Below are positions 20,008 through 28,157 of a stretch of DNA of 64,000 nt, piece by piece (positions within the stretch are counted from its first letter, which is position 1; each line of letters begins with the position of its first letter). Where the stretch lies: assembly GCF_021390545.1 (NCBI RefSeq), contig NZ_JAJUWR010000002.1:62001-126000 (forward strand), in the 5' to 3' direction. Both the position numbers and the translations under genes were made by a program. The stretch is from Algoriphagus sp. AGSA1. Lineage in GTDB: Bacteria > Bacteroidota > Bacteroidia > Cytophagales > Cyclobacteriaceae. The notes below the pieces were generated by a model. The model saw nothing but the letters and a program-made list of their open reading frames with translations. It had not been told where the DNA came from and did not search any database.

Positions 20008-21435
20008 TTATGATAACAATTGGGTCAAGTAATTACTAAACGCATAAAGTTCCGCTTCTTTGAACGAGTTGCAAATCACTTGCAATCCTATAGGCATTCC
20101 TTGTCCATCTTTTCCATTAGGGAGCGAGATGGCAGGGACACCTGAAACGGACGCCTGCACGGTAAACAGGTCTTCCAAGTACATTGCTACAGGATCATCA
20201 CTATGCTCACCGAACTTGAACGCCGTAGATGGCGTAGTTGGCATGATAATATAGTCATATTCATTCAAAAGATTCTCAGTAAAATCTTTTATTAATCTTC
20301 TGACCTTCTGAGCTTTGGTGAAATAAGCGTCATAATAGCTGGCACTGAGTACGAATGTCCCGAGCATTATTCTCCGTTTCACCTCTTCCCCAAATCCTTC
20401 GCTTCTGGTAAGTTTATACATACTTTCCAGATTATGGGCATTGGGAGTTCTGTAACCGTATTTCACACCATCAAATCTCGATAGGTTTGAACTGGCCTCG
20501 GCCGTAGTAAGGATATAATAGGTAGGAAGGATGTAATCTAATAAAGGGAAATCCACCTCATCTACTTCGTGTCCTTCAGACTTTAGTTTTTCCAATACAG
20601 CAAGGGTATTGGTTTTGATCTCATCCTGTAGGGAAGGGGATTCTATAGTCTCCTTAAGGTAAGCAATTTTAGCTTTTTTCTCAAAATGAAGTAGCTCACT
20701 ATAAGGAAGCACTGGTTTTCGAGAAGAGGTACTATCATACTCATCATGCCCGGCCATGATCTCCATTACCAATGCATTATCTTTCACAGTGTGGGAAAAT
20801 ACACCTATGCAGTCGAAGGAAGAGGCGTATGCGATCAGACCCCAACGTGAAACACGCGAATAGGTAGGTTTCATGCCTATCACTCCGGTAAATGCGGCAG
20901 GCTGTCTCACGGATCCTCCCGTATCTGTCCCCAAAGATACTGTACAAAGGTTAGCTTGTACTGCCACTGCGGAACCTCCAGAGGAACCTCCAGGTACGCG
21001 ACTCTCGTCTAAGGCATTTAGTACTCTGCCATGTGAAGAATTTTCATTGGAGCTCCCCATACCAAATTCATCACAATTGATCCTGCCAATGATAATGGCG
21101 TCCTCGTCCAGCAGTCGTTGGATTGCTGTAGTGGTGAATTGGGATTCGAAACCTTTAAGGATTTTGGAAGAAGCATTAGCCTCTTTACCGGCATAGCAAA
21201 GCACGTCTTTGATGCCGATCACCATTCCGGCAAGTTTACCGGCATTTCCATTTGCCAACTTCTGATCGATAAGATCAGCCTGCTCATAGGCGGGTTGCTC
21301 ATAAACTTCGACGAAGGCGTTGAGATGCGCCTTCGTCTGGATGTTTTTTAAATAATATTGGACTATACTTCGACAGTCAATTTCCTTCTTTTCGAGCGAT
21401 TTTCTGATTTCGTCGAATGAGATGAATTTTTCCAA
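20008..21435 (-). CDS. gatA: Aspartyl/glutamyl-tRNA amidotransferase subunit A
   Basis: A 475-residue amidase that releases ammonia from glutamine for the GatCAB complex, which converts mischarged Glu-tRNA(Gln) or Asp-tRNA(Asn). The Ser-cisSer-Lys triad is visible as Lys76 (GIKDVLC), Ser151 (PGGSSGGSA) and Ser175 (DTGGSVRQPA). These have the same mutual spacing as in Staphylococcus GatA. The C-terminal part has PTTPSTAFKFGE, DLFTVQASVSGVPAISLP and GMPIGLQVI. gatB and gatC are not adjacent, which is common in this phylum. It sits 18 bases after tatA and 14 before the transglycosylase gene. Confidence 0.94.
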   Translation of the reverse strand: MEKFISFDEIRKSLEKKEIDCRSIVQYYLKNIQTKAHLNAFVEVYEQPAYEQADLIDQKLANGNAGKLAGMVIGIKDVLCYAGKEANASSKILKGFESQFTTTAIQRLLDEDAIIIGRINCDEFGMGSSNENSSHGRVLNALDESRVPGGSSGGSAVAVQANLCTVSLGTDTGGSVRQPAAFTGVIGMKPTYSRVSRWGLIAYASSFDCIGVFSHTVKDNALVMEIMAGHDEYDSTSSRKPVLPYSELLHFEKKAKIAYLKETIESPSLQDEIKTNTLAVLEKLKSEGHEVDEVDFPLLDYILPTYYILTTAEASSNLSRFDGVKYGYRTPNAHNLESMYKLTRSEGFGEEVKRRIMLGTFVLSASYYDAYFTKAQKVRRLIKDFTENLLNEYDYIIMPTTPSTAFKFGEHSDDPVAMYLEDLFTVQASVSGVPAISLPNGKDGQGMPIGLQVICNSFKEAELYAFSNYLTQLLS

Positions 21436-21453
21436 TTTTCTTGGCTTAAGGGA

Positions 21454-21654
21454 TTACTTCTTCTTGTCGTCTTTCAATCCCTCTTCAAGGTCATTCTGAA
21501 TGTCTTTGGTGGCATCTTTAAATTCTCTGATACCACGGCCAAGGCCACGAGCCAATTCAGGTATTCTTTTAGCACCAAACAGTAGAAGGACGACCAATAC
21601 GATCAGAACGATCGAGCCTCCGCCCATGTTTTGAATGAAACCTAATGTAGTCAT
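21454..21654 (-). CDS. tatA: Sec-independent translocase TatA
   Basis: A 66-residue Tat pore-forming subunit. One N-terminal membrane helix (about residues 12-27) is followed by FGAKRIPELARGLGRGIREFKDAT, the amphipathic helix and its FG hinge, and then a charged tail ending KDDKKK. Tat moves folded proteins across the inner membrane. The window itself encodes several likely Tat substrates (two dehydratases at 41411 and 44068 and an isomerase-like protein at 60631). tatC is not in the window. A good promoter lies 32-62 bases upstream, so tatA probably heads a tatA-gatA-transglycosylase transcript. Confidence 0.95.
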   Translation of the reverse strand: MTTLGFIQNMGGGSIVLIVLVVLLLFGAKRIPELARGLGRGIREFKDATKDIQNDLEEGLKDDKKK

Positions 21655-21685
21655 GATGGTGTGTGTTTAAGGGTAAATGAGGTTA

Positions 21686-21716
21686 CAAAGATATAACTGT
21701 GATCCGCTTACACAAA
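21686..21716 (-). promoter_or_regulatory. Bacteroidota-type promoter for tatA
   Basis: On the minus strand TTTG (21713-21716) and TATCTTTG (21686-21693) are separated by exactly 19 bases. This fits the Bacteroidota vegetative promoter consensus TTTG-N19-21-TAnnTTTG. The start codon of tatA follows about 30 bases later. Confidence 0.6.
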
Positions 21717-21766
21717 GTTCAGCGGGAAAGCTGCCTATCTTTTTTGTGAATATACGCAATTCTGCA

Positions 21767-23023
21767 CTACTTGGATGTAAGCCAGGCAGAAGGATTCATT
21801 ACTGTCAAGCCTTTCCAGGTCTGAAAATGTACCTCTGCTTCTCCTCCTGCACCGGTAGCCACTTGTCCAATTACGTCTTTTGCGCTTACAGTTTGACCGG
21901 ATTTTACAGTAATGGTTTTGAGCTTACTATACATGGTATAATACTCCCCATGTTTGATGATCACTGTTCCCCCAAAACCTGGCATGGTGGTGATTTTGGT
22001 CACTGTACCATCAAATACGGCCCTGACGTTGGAATTGGGTTGAGTACGGATATCCACCCCATCACTTTCCATAGTGATGCCCTTCAAAGTGGGGTGGGGA
22101 TAAGATCCAAATCCTTGGGATACGAAACCTGTCTCCACAGGCCAAGGTAGTCTCCCTTTGTTTCCGGCAAAGGAATTGGAAAGAGCGGCTACTTCAGGGG
22201 TCATAGGCATGCTTGTACCTGAAGACTTGGTGGCGGTACTGTTTTCTTTTTTGGCCGCGGCTTCTGCTCGCCTGATCTCATCTTCGATCACTTGCTTGAT
22301 CATTCTGTTCAGTTGATCCTGCTGCTTTTTGGTTGCTGCGATTTGTTTCTTGATATCCTGCTCCTTGGACGTCAATGTGTTGACAAGGCCTTGCTGTTCC
22401 CGCTTCATTTTATCCAGTTCAGCCCGCTGTTTCCGTTCTTCTTCCAATACTTTTTCTTTCTCGGCTTTTTTATTATCGAGCAATTCACGCTGGTTGACAA
22501 GTTCTAAAGTCAATTTTTCTATCTGAGCGGCCTGTTGTTTTCGGCTGTCTGAATATTGCTTTAAATACATCAGACGGGCATAAAGCTGGTTGAAATTAGC
22601 AGAACTGAATACAAAGGAAACAATAGATAGCCCGCGGTTCATTTTAGATGCATTATAGATCATCCTGCCATATTCGGCCTTGAGATCTACGAGCTGCCCT
22701 TCCAGGCTTGTGATTTTATCTTCTGTTTCTTTTATCTCCTGGTTGATGAGTTTCACCTCTCTGTCCAACGTGTTTACCAGTCTGGTTTGGGTTTGGAACT
22801 GCCTGGTAACCGCATTTAATTCACCTATGGAGTTTTTCTTGGTGGCGGTAGTTTGCTTTAGGATTTTATCAAATTCGAGTAGGCGGGCCTGAACCTCAGC
22901 TTTTTCTTTTTCTAGCTGTTCCCTGGTTTTTTTTGTCTGCGCAGCTAGGTCGGCTGAAGAAAAAACAACTAATCCAATCAGCAGACTAAATGGAATAAGG
23001 TAGTTGCGGAACATGCAATTCAA
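21767..23023 (-). CDS. EnvC-like murein hydrolase activator (degenerate M23)
   Basis: A 418-residue periplasmic protein with a signal peptide (about 1-28, AAQ end) and two long coiled-coil segments (about 30-125 and 160-262). A LytM/M23 fold ends it (about 292-418). In active M23 enzymes the motifs are HxGxD and HxH. Here the first histidine is Ser320 (SDGVD), the HL motif reads MYSKL, and HxH reads EVH with Glu397. The zinc site is therefore broken, as in E. coli EnvC, which activates amidases instead of cutting peptidoglycan. I infer an activator of a cell-division or envelope amidase. It overlaps the DUF4292 gene by 4 bases (ATGA). An alternative start is Met4. Confidence 0.88.
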   Translation of the reverse strand: MNCMFRNYLIPFSLLIGLVVFSSADLAAQTKKTREQLEKEKAEVQARLLEFDKILKQTTATKKNSIGELNAVTRQFQTQTRLVNTLDREVKLINQEIKETEDKITSLEGQLVDLKAEYGRMIYNASKMNRGLSIVSFVFSSANFNQLYARLMYLKQYSDSRKQQAAQIEKLTLELVNQRELLDNKKAEKEKVLEEERKQRAELDKMKREQQGLVNTLTSKEQDIKKQIAATKKQQDQLNRMIKQVIEDEIRRAEAAAKKENSTATKSSGTSMPMTPEVAALSNSFAGNKGRLPWPVETGFVSQGFGSYPHPTLKGITMESDGVDIRTQPNSNVRAVFDGTVTKITTMPGFGGTVIIKHGEYYTMYSKLKTITVKSGQTVSAKDVIGQVATGAGGEAEVHFQTWKGLTVMNPSAWLTSK

Positions 23024-23760
23024 AATTTGAAAGGGAAGCTAAGTGGTTGGGAATTAAGGTCTACGGAAGTCCATTCTACATTGATAATGGTGTTTTGCCC
23101 ACCTTCAGGTAGCTGATAAGCCAGCTTATACAGTACTTCAAATGGGAACGGACTGGAACTTACATCCTGGAATGTAGCATAGCTGGCTAGCAGGGATCCT
23201 CTATCGTCCAAAGAGTTACTTACCATTTCGGAGACTTTTCGGTAATTGACATCTACTTTGGAGAAATACCGTACTTTGTCACGTACCTGCGTCAGTTCAA
23301 AGGATTTTCCCACACGCACTAATCTGTCCTTGTAATCTGCTTCATAGGGAGGATTGGCAAAAAGCAGATTCTGGAATATTTCCAAGGATAGTTTCAGCCC
23401 ATAAATAGTTTCAAATTCCTTGAAAGTGAGATTGACGTCCTCTTTCCCTATCCTGTCTTTTATTTGGATCTTTTCTTGTGTGATCAGACCTCGTACGGCT
23501 TCCATGCCCATTCCCGGGGAAACCACAAACCATAACACTGAATCTTTTTTGGATCGTAGGTTCATACTCCCCCGTGTAATCTTTCCCGATTCTTCTTCAA
23601 TCACCACCTTGGCTTTGGCACTCAGGTAATCGTAATCAGTATATATTGGAGAGAAATCTTCCATTTTGCCATTCGCCTCAAAAAGCGTGGTTTTTTTTGC
23701 GCAGGATACCAAGAGACCCAAACCTAAGATGAGTACTATCCCCGAAAAGAGTTTATTCAT
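23020..23760 (-). CDS. DUF4292 family lipoprotein
   Basis: A lipoprotein of 246 residues if translation starts at the ATG at 23760. This start gives a clean signal peptide with lipobox LLVSC (Cys20); the longer reading frame up to 23880 would put 40 charged residues in front and is less likely. The fold resembles LolA/LolB-type outer-membrane carriers, with a beta-rich sequence and a SAKAKVVIEEESGKI strand pattern, but that relation is inference. DUF4292 is widespread in Bacteroidota. It overlaps the TPR gene by 8 bases and the EnvC-like gene by 4, so the three are tightly coupled and may work together at the envelope. Confidence 0.82.
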   Translation of the reverse strand: MNKLFSGIVLILGLGLLVSCAKKTTLFEANGKMEDFSPIYTDYDYLSAKAKVVIEEESGKITRGSMNLRSKKDSVLWFVVSPGMGMEAVRGLITQEKIQIKDRIGKEDVNLTFKEFETIYGLKLSLEIFQNLLFANPPYEADYKDRLVRVGKSFELTQVRDKVRYFSKVDVNYRKVSEMVSNSLDDRGSLLASYATFQDVSSSPFPFEVLYKLAYQLPEGGQNTIINVEWTSVDLNSQPLSFPFKF

Positions 23761-25480
23761 GGTATTTCCCTTCTTTGATTTTCTGCGAAAGTTTTTCTGA
23801 GGCTTCTGGCTTTCCTTCTGCTTGTTTCCAGTAACTAAGTGCTTCATTTTTTCTGCCAAGATGGAATAAGATATCACCATAATGCTCTAGCATCACTGCG
23901 CTAGGCGCAGCTTCATGTTTCAATGCCAAGTCCATAAATTTCTTTGCTCCCTCATAATCCTCCAGTTGGAATAGAACCCATGCATGCGTATCAAGGAAGG
24001 TGCCATTGTCGGGGAATCTCTTCACAACTTTATCAGACATGGATTTTGCTTTTTCCAAATCCTGTTTCTCCAAGGAAAGAAAATATGAATAGTTATTCAG
24101 GACTTGTTCGTCATTTGGGTTGATTTCCAGAGCTTTGTCGTAATTCTTAAAGGCTTCTTCCTTTTCTCCCAGATTGTACAGGGAGTTTCCTAGTGCCCCA
24201 AATGCCACTTGATCCAATTGGGGGTTTTTGTTGTTGTTTAATCCTATGGATTTTTTTAGGGAAGCAACAGCTTCTTCATCCTTTTTTTGGGCGGATTTCA
24301 CTATGCCATCATAAAACCAGAATTCAGGATTTTGTGGAAACTCGTCCACTCCCATAATAGTGAATTTCTCCAATTCACTGAAGTCCGCATTTTCTCCAAA
24401 AGTCCCCAATATTACCTGCTCTAATAATTTTGCGTTTTTAGGCTTGATCAAAAGCGATTTTTTAAAGTAGGAGATCCCTTCTTGATTGTTTTGATCTTTC
24501 ATCCTACGCTCACCTATGGCGGCATAAATATCGGCATTATCAGGATTGGTAGTCAGCATAAGGGATTCCAGACTGTCCAGAAGAATCTCACGTTCCTGTG
24601 TTTTGATTTCATTTAATTGGCTTGCGAAAGCTCTTGATTTTACCTCCGGATCAAGATCAGGACTGGCAAATGCCGAATATAAGTAGTCATTAGACTGTTT
24701 ATACTCTCCTTTTTCTTTGAGCAAGGTGTGAGTGGCCATCTGCAACTCCGGCTGGTTAGGGTACTTCTTGATTTCTTCGAGAACAAGCTCGAGTGCTTGT
24801 TCCACCCTATTGTTGTTATAGAGGATTTCCACCAAGTTCATCACGTAGGAGGGGTTCCCTGGACGTGCTTCTACCAGTTTTTCACCTTCTTCTATAGCTT
24901 CACTTAGTTTGTTGTTGTTCAGATAGATCCTTTGCTTTTGGACGGTAATGGGTTCCATCACACCGTAATATTCCTCAGCTCGGTCCAGTACTATCAGTGC
25001 TTTTTCCAGTTCGCCCACATTGAGGTAGATAGAGGCCAGGTCCAGTGTGTATTGCTGGTTGTTTTCTCCATCTTCTGTTAATCTCTCAAGTATTTCTGCC
25101 GCCTTTAGAGGTTGGTTTTGATTGGTGTAAATCTCAGCCAACATCAATGAGTAATACTTATTGTCGCCATCCAACTCCGCGGCCTTTGAGGCAAAGGGCA
25201 TGGCTTTGTCTGCCTGATTTGCTTTCACAAGTACCTCGGCTATCTTGTAATGGATGGCAGGTTCATCAGGAGTGTGTTCCAGCGCTTTTTGAAAGTAAAA
25301 AAAAGCTTTTTCCAAATCATCCAGCACTAGATTCTTTTCACCTTCAATGAAATATCTGGTGCTTTGGGATTCTTTTAACTGAGCTTTGCGCTCTTTCTTT
25401 GAAAGTACGTCTTGGGCTGAACTAATAGTAGAGCTTAAGACAGCTATGAGCAATATGAGAAGAGATCTTTTGAAATTCAC
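23753..25480 (-). CDS. Secreted tetratricopeptide-repeat protein
   Basis: A 575-residue protein built almost wholly of TPR units, for example AFFYFQKALEHTPDEPAIHYKIAEV, AIEEGEKLVEARPGNPSYVM and AFKNYDKALEINPNDEQVLNNYSYF. TPR arrays hold protein partners. I chose the GTG at 25480 because it gives a normal signal peptide (MNFKRSLLILLIAVLSSTISSAQ region), while the longer frame up to 25621 places 47 unlikely residues before it. A TAnnTTTG promoter element at 25509-25516 would also lie inside the longer version. The gene overlaps the DUF4292 lipoprotein gene by 8 bases. A role in envelope assembly is plausible but unproven. Confidence 0.85.
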   Translation of the reverse strand: MNFKRSLLILLIAVLSSTISSAQDVLSKKERKAQLKESQSTRYFIEGEKNLVLDDLEKAFFYFQKALEHTPDEPAIHYKIAEVLVKANQADKAMPFASKAAELDGDNKYYSLMLAEIYTNQNQPLKAAEILERLTEDGENNQQYTLDLASIYLNVGELEKALIVLDRAEEYYGVMEPITVQKQRIYLNNNKLSEAIEEGEKLVEARPGNPSYVMNLVEILYNNNRVEQALELVLEEIKKYPNQPELQMATHTLLKEKGEYKQSNDYLYSAFASPDLDPEVKSRAFASQLNEIKTQEREILLDSLESLMLTTNPDNADIYAAIGERRMKDQNNQEGISYFKKSLLIKPKNAKLLEQVILGTFGENADFSELEKFTIMGVDEFPQNPEFWFYDGIVKSAQKKDEEAVASLKKSIGLNNNKNPQLDQVAFGALGNSLYNLGEKEEAFKNYDKALEINPNDEQVLNNYSYFLSLEKQDLEKAKSMSDKVVKRFPDNGTFLDTHAWVLFQLEDYEGAKKFMDLALKHEAAPSAVMLEHYGDILFHLGRKNEALSYWKQAEGKPEASEKLSQKIKEGKYHE

Positions 25481-25508
25481 GGGAATTGGAGGCTGCAGCT
25501 TGAGTTTA

Positions 25509-25536
25509 CAAACATAATGCCTTTTATTATAAAAGG
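25509..25536 (-). promoter_or_regulatory. Possible promoter with adjoining hairpin before the TPR gene
   Basis: TATGTTTG (minus strand, 25509-25516) matches the -7 consensus and lies 28 bases before the GTG start. Immediately upstream is a perfect inverted repeat, CCTTTTA-TTA-TAAAAGG (25520-25536), which could be an operator. No TTTG is seen at the -33 position. Confidence 0.45.
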
Positions 25537-25638
25537 TTTTGTCAGAGGATTGTAATGTGATAGTTGAATATAGCCGGGGTTGGTTTGGTGATAACGATAG
25601 TTGGCTCAAAAATGATCCCAAGTTTGTGAAAATTTAAA

Positions 25639-27144
25639 TTAGAGTACCTTTTTTCTGGGAAAATAGGCCTTTATAAATTCTTTTTCCAAAATAATTACAA
25701 GAAGAAGATAAAGTAAGATCACGCCGTTTTTCAGCAGGAAATTAAGAAGGGGATTGCCGGTATCCAAGTAGAAGCCTAAATAGCTGATTATAAATGAGAA
25801 AGAAAGGTAAAAAAGCCCTTTTGTTGTTTTATAGGGAATTAGGTAATGTTTTTGGCCATACCAGTAACATAGCACGCACATGATGAGATAACATGAAATA
25901 GTACTGAGCGCACCTCCCATATAGCCCCAAACCGGAACAAATATGTAAATTACCACGACTGTCAGCACTGCACCTACAAGCGTAATCCAGAAACTATACT
26001 TGGTCTGATCGGTGATTTTAAACCAAATGGAAAGGTTGAAATAAACTCCCAAGAGTAGATACCCCATCAAAAGTGTGGGTACTATAAACAGGCCTTCTTC
26101 ATATCCTGGTTGTCTTAAGAACAAATTTCCAATCCAGTTTAGATTCACTGAGATAGCAACCATAAGCAAGGTGCAGAATACGATGAAAGCGTGCATTACC
26201 TTGGCGTATAAAAAAGGGGAGTTTTTATCCGATGCCTGTTTGAAAAAGAAAGGTTCGGCGGCATATTTAAAAGCCTGGATGACCAGATTCATCAAGATCG
26301 CCAGCTTGAAATTAGCCCCAAACACTCCTCCGGCCTCCCGGGCTGTAAGACCCGCATAGAAATTGGGCGGCAAAACATACTCAAACAAAAATCTGGAAAA
26401 CAGTTCGTTGGTAACTCCGGCCAGCCCCATGAACAGCAAGGGGATGGAATATTTCCACATGGGCTTGATAATAGTTTTTTCCAGTTGGAAATGGAAAAAA
26501 CCTGCTTTCCACCATACAAATGGTATAATTAGCCCATTGGCAAACAGATTGGAAAGCAAGATATATTCAACTCCCCAATCCAATCTATAACCAAGAAACC
26601 CTTCTGGAATCACATCCGAGTAGATGAGGTAAGGGAATCCTATGATCAAGAGCAGATTGAAAAATATGTTCAGGAGGATATTGAGTATCTTTGACCCCGC
26701 AAAAATCAGAGCTTTGTTTTCCAGACGCAGTTTGGCAAAAGGGATAGCCAAAACCGCATCAAAGGATAATATCAAAGCAGTCCATCTGAACAAATACGCC
26801 TGCCCTGGGTATTCCAGCCATTCTGCGAGTATGGGAGCAAGCAGGAACAAGCCTGATCCCAATAGCAAGGTGGAAATTACGAGCAGGGATTGGGTTGAAT
26901 TATAAACCTCTCTTGGGTCAAGTTTTTTGCCGGTACTGTATCTGAAAAATGTGGTCTCCATCCCGTAAGTGAAGACAATGTTCATAAATCCGATCAGCGC
27001 ATAGATACTCGTAAACGACCCCATGGCCTCTTTGCTGAGGTATGCGGTATATACGATAATCATTAAAAAATTAATCGATCGACCGAGGATGCTACTCAGT
27101 CCATAAACTGCGGTTTGTCCGGCTAGTTTTTTGAAATTACCCAT
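25639..27144 (-). CDS. Polysaccharide/oligosaccharide flippase (MOP superfamily)
   Basis: A 501-residue integral membrane protein with about 12-14 helices along its whole length. The N-terminal part (LAGQTAVYGLSSILGRSINFLMI, then KEAMGSFTSIYALIGFMNIVFTYGMETTFFRYS) is typical of Wzx-like lipopolysaccharide flippases. These move undecaprenyl-linked sugars across the inner membrane. No other polysaccharide gene is adjacent, so the substrate is unknown. It follows the enoyl-CoA hydratase gene by 16 bases. The 158 bases after its stop contain the promoter of the TPR gene. Confidence 0.88.
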   Translation of the reverse strand: MGNFKKLAGQTAVYGLSSILGRSINFLMIIVYTAYLSKEAMGSFTSIYALIGFMNIVFTYGMETTFFRYSTGKKLDPREVYNSTQSLLVISTLLLGSGLFLLAPILAEWLEYPGQAYLFRWTALILSFDAVLAIPFAKLRLENKALIFAGSKILNILLNIFFNLLLIIGFPYLIYSDVIPEGFLGYRLDWGVEYILLSNLFANGLIIPFVWWKAGFFHFQLEKTIIKPMWKYSIPLLFMGLAGVTNELFSRFLFEYVLPPNFYAGLTAREAGGVFGANFKLAILMNLVIQAFKYAAEPFFFKQASDKNSPFLYAKVMHAFIVFCTLLMVAISVNLNWIGNLFLRQPGYEEGLFIVPTLLMGYLLLGVYFNLSIWFKITDQTKYSFWITLVGAVLTVVVIYIFVPVWGYMGGALSTISCYLIMCVLCYWYGQKHYLIPYKTTKGLFYLSFSFIISYLGFYLDTGNPLLNFLLKNGVILLYLLLVIILEKEFIKAYFPRKKVL

Positions 27145-27160
27145 TCAGAAGACAAGGAGC

Positions 27161-27946
27161 TTATTCCCCTTTGAAACGCGGCTGTCTTTTTTCAAGAAAA
27201 GCAGAAGTGCCTTCTTTATAGTCTCCGGATTTTACGCACCTGGCAAAGCTATTGGCTTCAGTCTGGTAGCCATTTTCATCGGGTATAAAAGACGAGTTCA
27301 CACAATCTATAATCATACCTATGGCAAGCGGTGCTTTACTGAGGATTTTGGAGATAATTTCTTCTGCTTTTTGCATTGCATCTTCCTTAGTAGGAAGAAC
27401 ATGGTTCACTAAACCTAATGATTTAGCTTCTTCTGCCCCTATCATTTCCCCTGTCATCATGAGTTCGTTAGCCTTACCTCTGCCAATAAGTATAGTCAAC
27501 CGCTGGGTGCCTCCATATCCGGGGATAATACCGAGGTTTACTTCTGGCTGGCCAAATTTCGCATTAGAGGTAGCTATTCTCATATGGCAGGCCATGGCCA
27601 GTTCACATCCGCCACCAAGAGTATAGCCGTTAGTAACGGCAATTACGGGTTTATGACAGTTTTCGATCATGCTGAAAATCTCCTGGCCACTCTCGGAAAA
27701 TTTCCTCGCATTCACTTCATTGAGTGACGCTATCTCGCTGATATCCGCTCCGGCGACGAAAGCCCTCTCACCTGATCCGGTGATGATTACCGCTTTAATC
27801 TCCTTGTTATCAGACACCTCTTCGAAAATAGACCTTAACTCCTCCAAAGTCTCAAAATTCAGGGCGTTCATTTTATCTTCTCGGTTAATGCTCAGGTAGA
27901 GGACACTATCTTTCACATTAGTACGGATATTTTTGAAATCAGCCAT
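27161..27946 (-). CDS. Enoyl-CoA hydratase / crotonase family protein
   Basis: A 261-residue crotonase that hydrates 2-enoyl-CoA, probably in fatty-acid or butyrate-type metabolism. The oxyanion-hole segment AFVAGADISEI and the two catalytic glutamates, E115 in GGGCELAMAC and E135 in FGQPEVNLG, are present, followed by IPGYGGTQRL. I place the start at ATG 27946. The frame is open to 27997, but a well-formed promoter occupies 27968-27998, so upstream codons cannot be in the transcript. It probably leads an operon with the flippase gene 16 bases downstream. Confidence 0.93.
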   Translation of the reverse strand: MADFKNIRTNVKDSVLYLSINREDKMNALNFETLEELRSIFEEVSDNKEIKAVIITGSGERAFVAGADISEIASLNEVNARKFSESGQEIFSMIENCHKPVIAVTNGYTLGGGCELAMACHMRIATSNAKFGQPEVNLGIIPGYGGTQRLTILIGRGKANELMMTGEMIGAEEAKSLGLVNHVLPTKEDAMQKAEEIISKILSKAPLAIGMIIDCVNSSFIPDENGYQTEANSFARCVKSGDYKEGTSAFLEKRQPRFKGE

Positions 27947-27967
27947 AGTTCGTCGTTGAGTGTAAAA

Positions 27968-27998
27968 CAAATATACAAGCGGGGGCATCATTCCCAAA
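27968..27998 (-). promoter_or_regulatory. Bacteroidota-type promoter for the enoyl-CoA hydratase gene
   Basis: On the minus strand TTTG (27995-27998) and TATATTTG (27968-27975) are 19 bases apart, an exact fit to the Bacteroidota consensus. It points to a transcript start near 27962 and decides the hydratase start codon at 27946. Confidence 0.62.
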
Positions 27999-28112
27999 CT
28001 GTGCCGCTGGAAATGATTCCTCTAAGTTAATGTATAATTACCCCATTTATAATTTAGCTTCAGATAATGTGGAATTTGTCTTAGGTCAAAAAACTGCTAC
28101 CATATTTTTCTT

Positions 28113-28120
28113 TACTTTTG
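28113..28120 (+). promoter_or_regulatory. Possible promoter -7 element for isocitrate dehydrogenase
   Basis: TACTTTTG matches TAnnTTTG and lies 37 bases before the ATG at 28158. No TTTG is present 19-21 bases upstream. The divergent gap of 211 bases thus holds promoters for both strands. Confidence 0.42.
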
Positions 28121-28157
28121 TCCAAAATCGAATTTCAACTAAATCCGCTAGTTTAAT

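Noticed and set aside
21767-22150. Active M23 endopeptidase in the EnvC-like protein
   Set aside because: The HxGxD and HxH motifs have lost key histidines (S320, E397), so catalysis is unlikely.
23761-23880. Upstream extension of the DUF4292 gene by 40 codons
   Set aside because: It is highly charged, lies within the TPR gene and would bury the lipoprotein signal.
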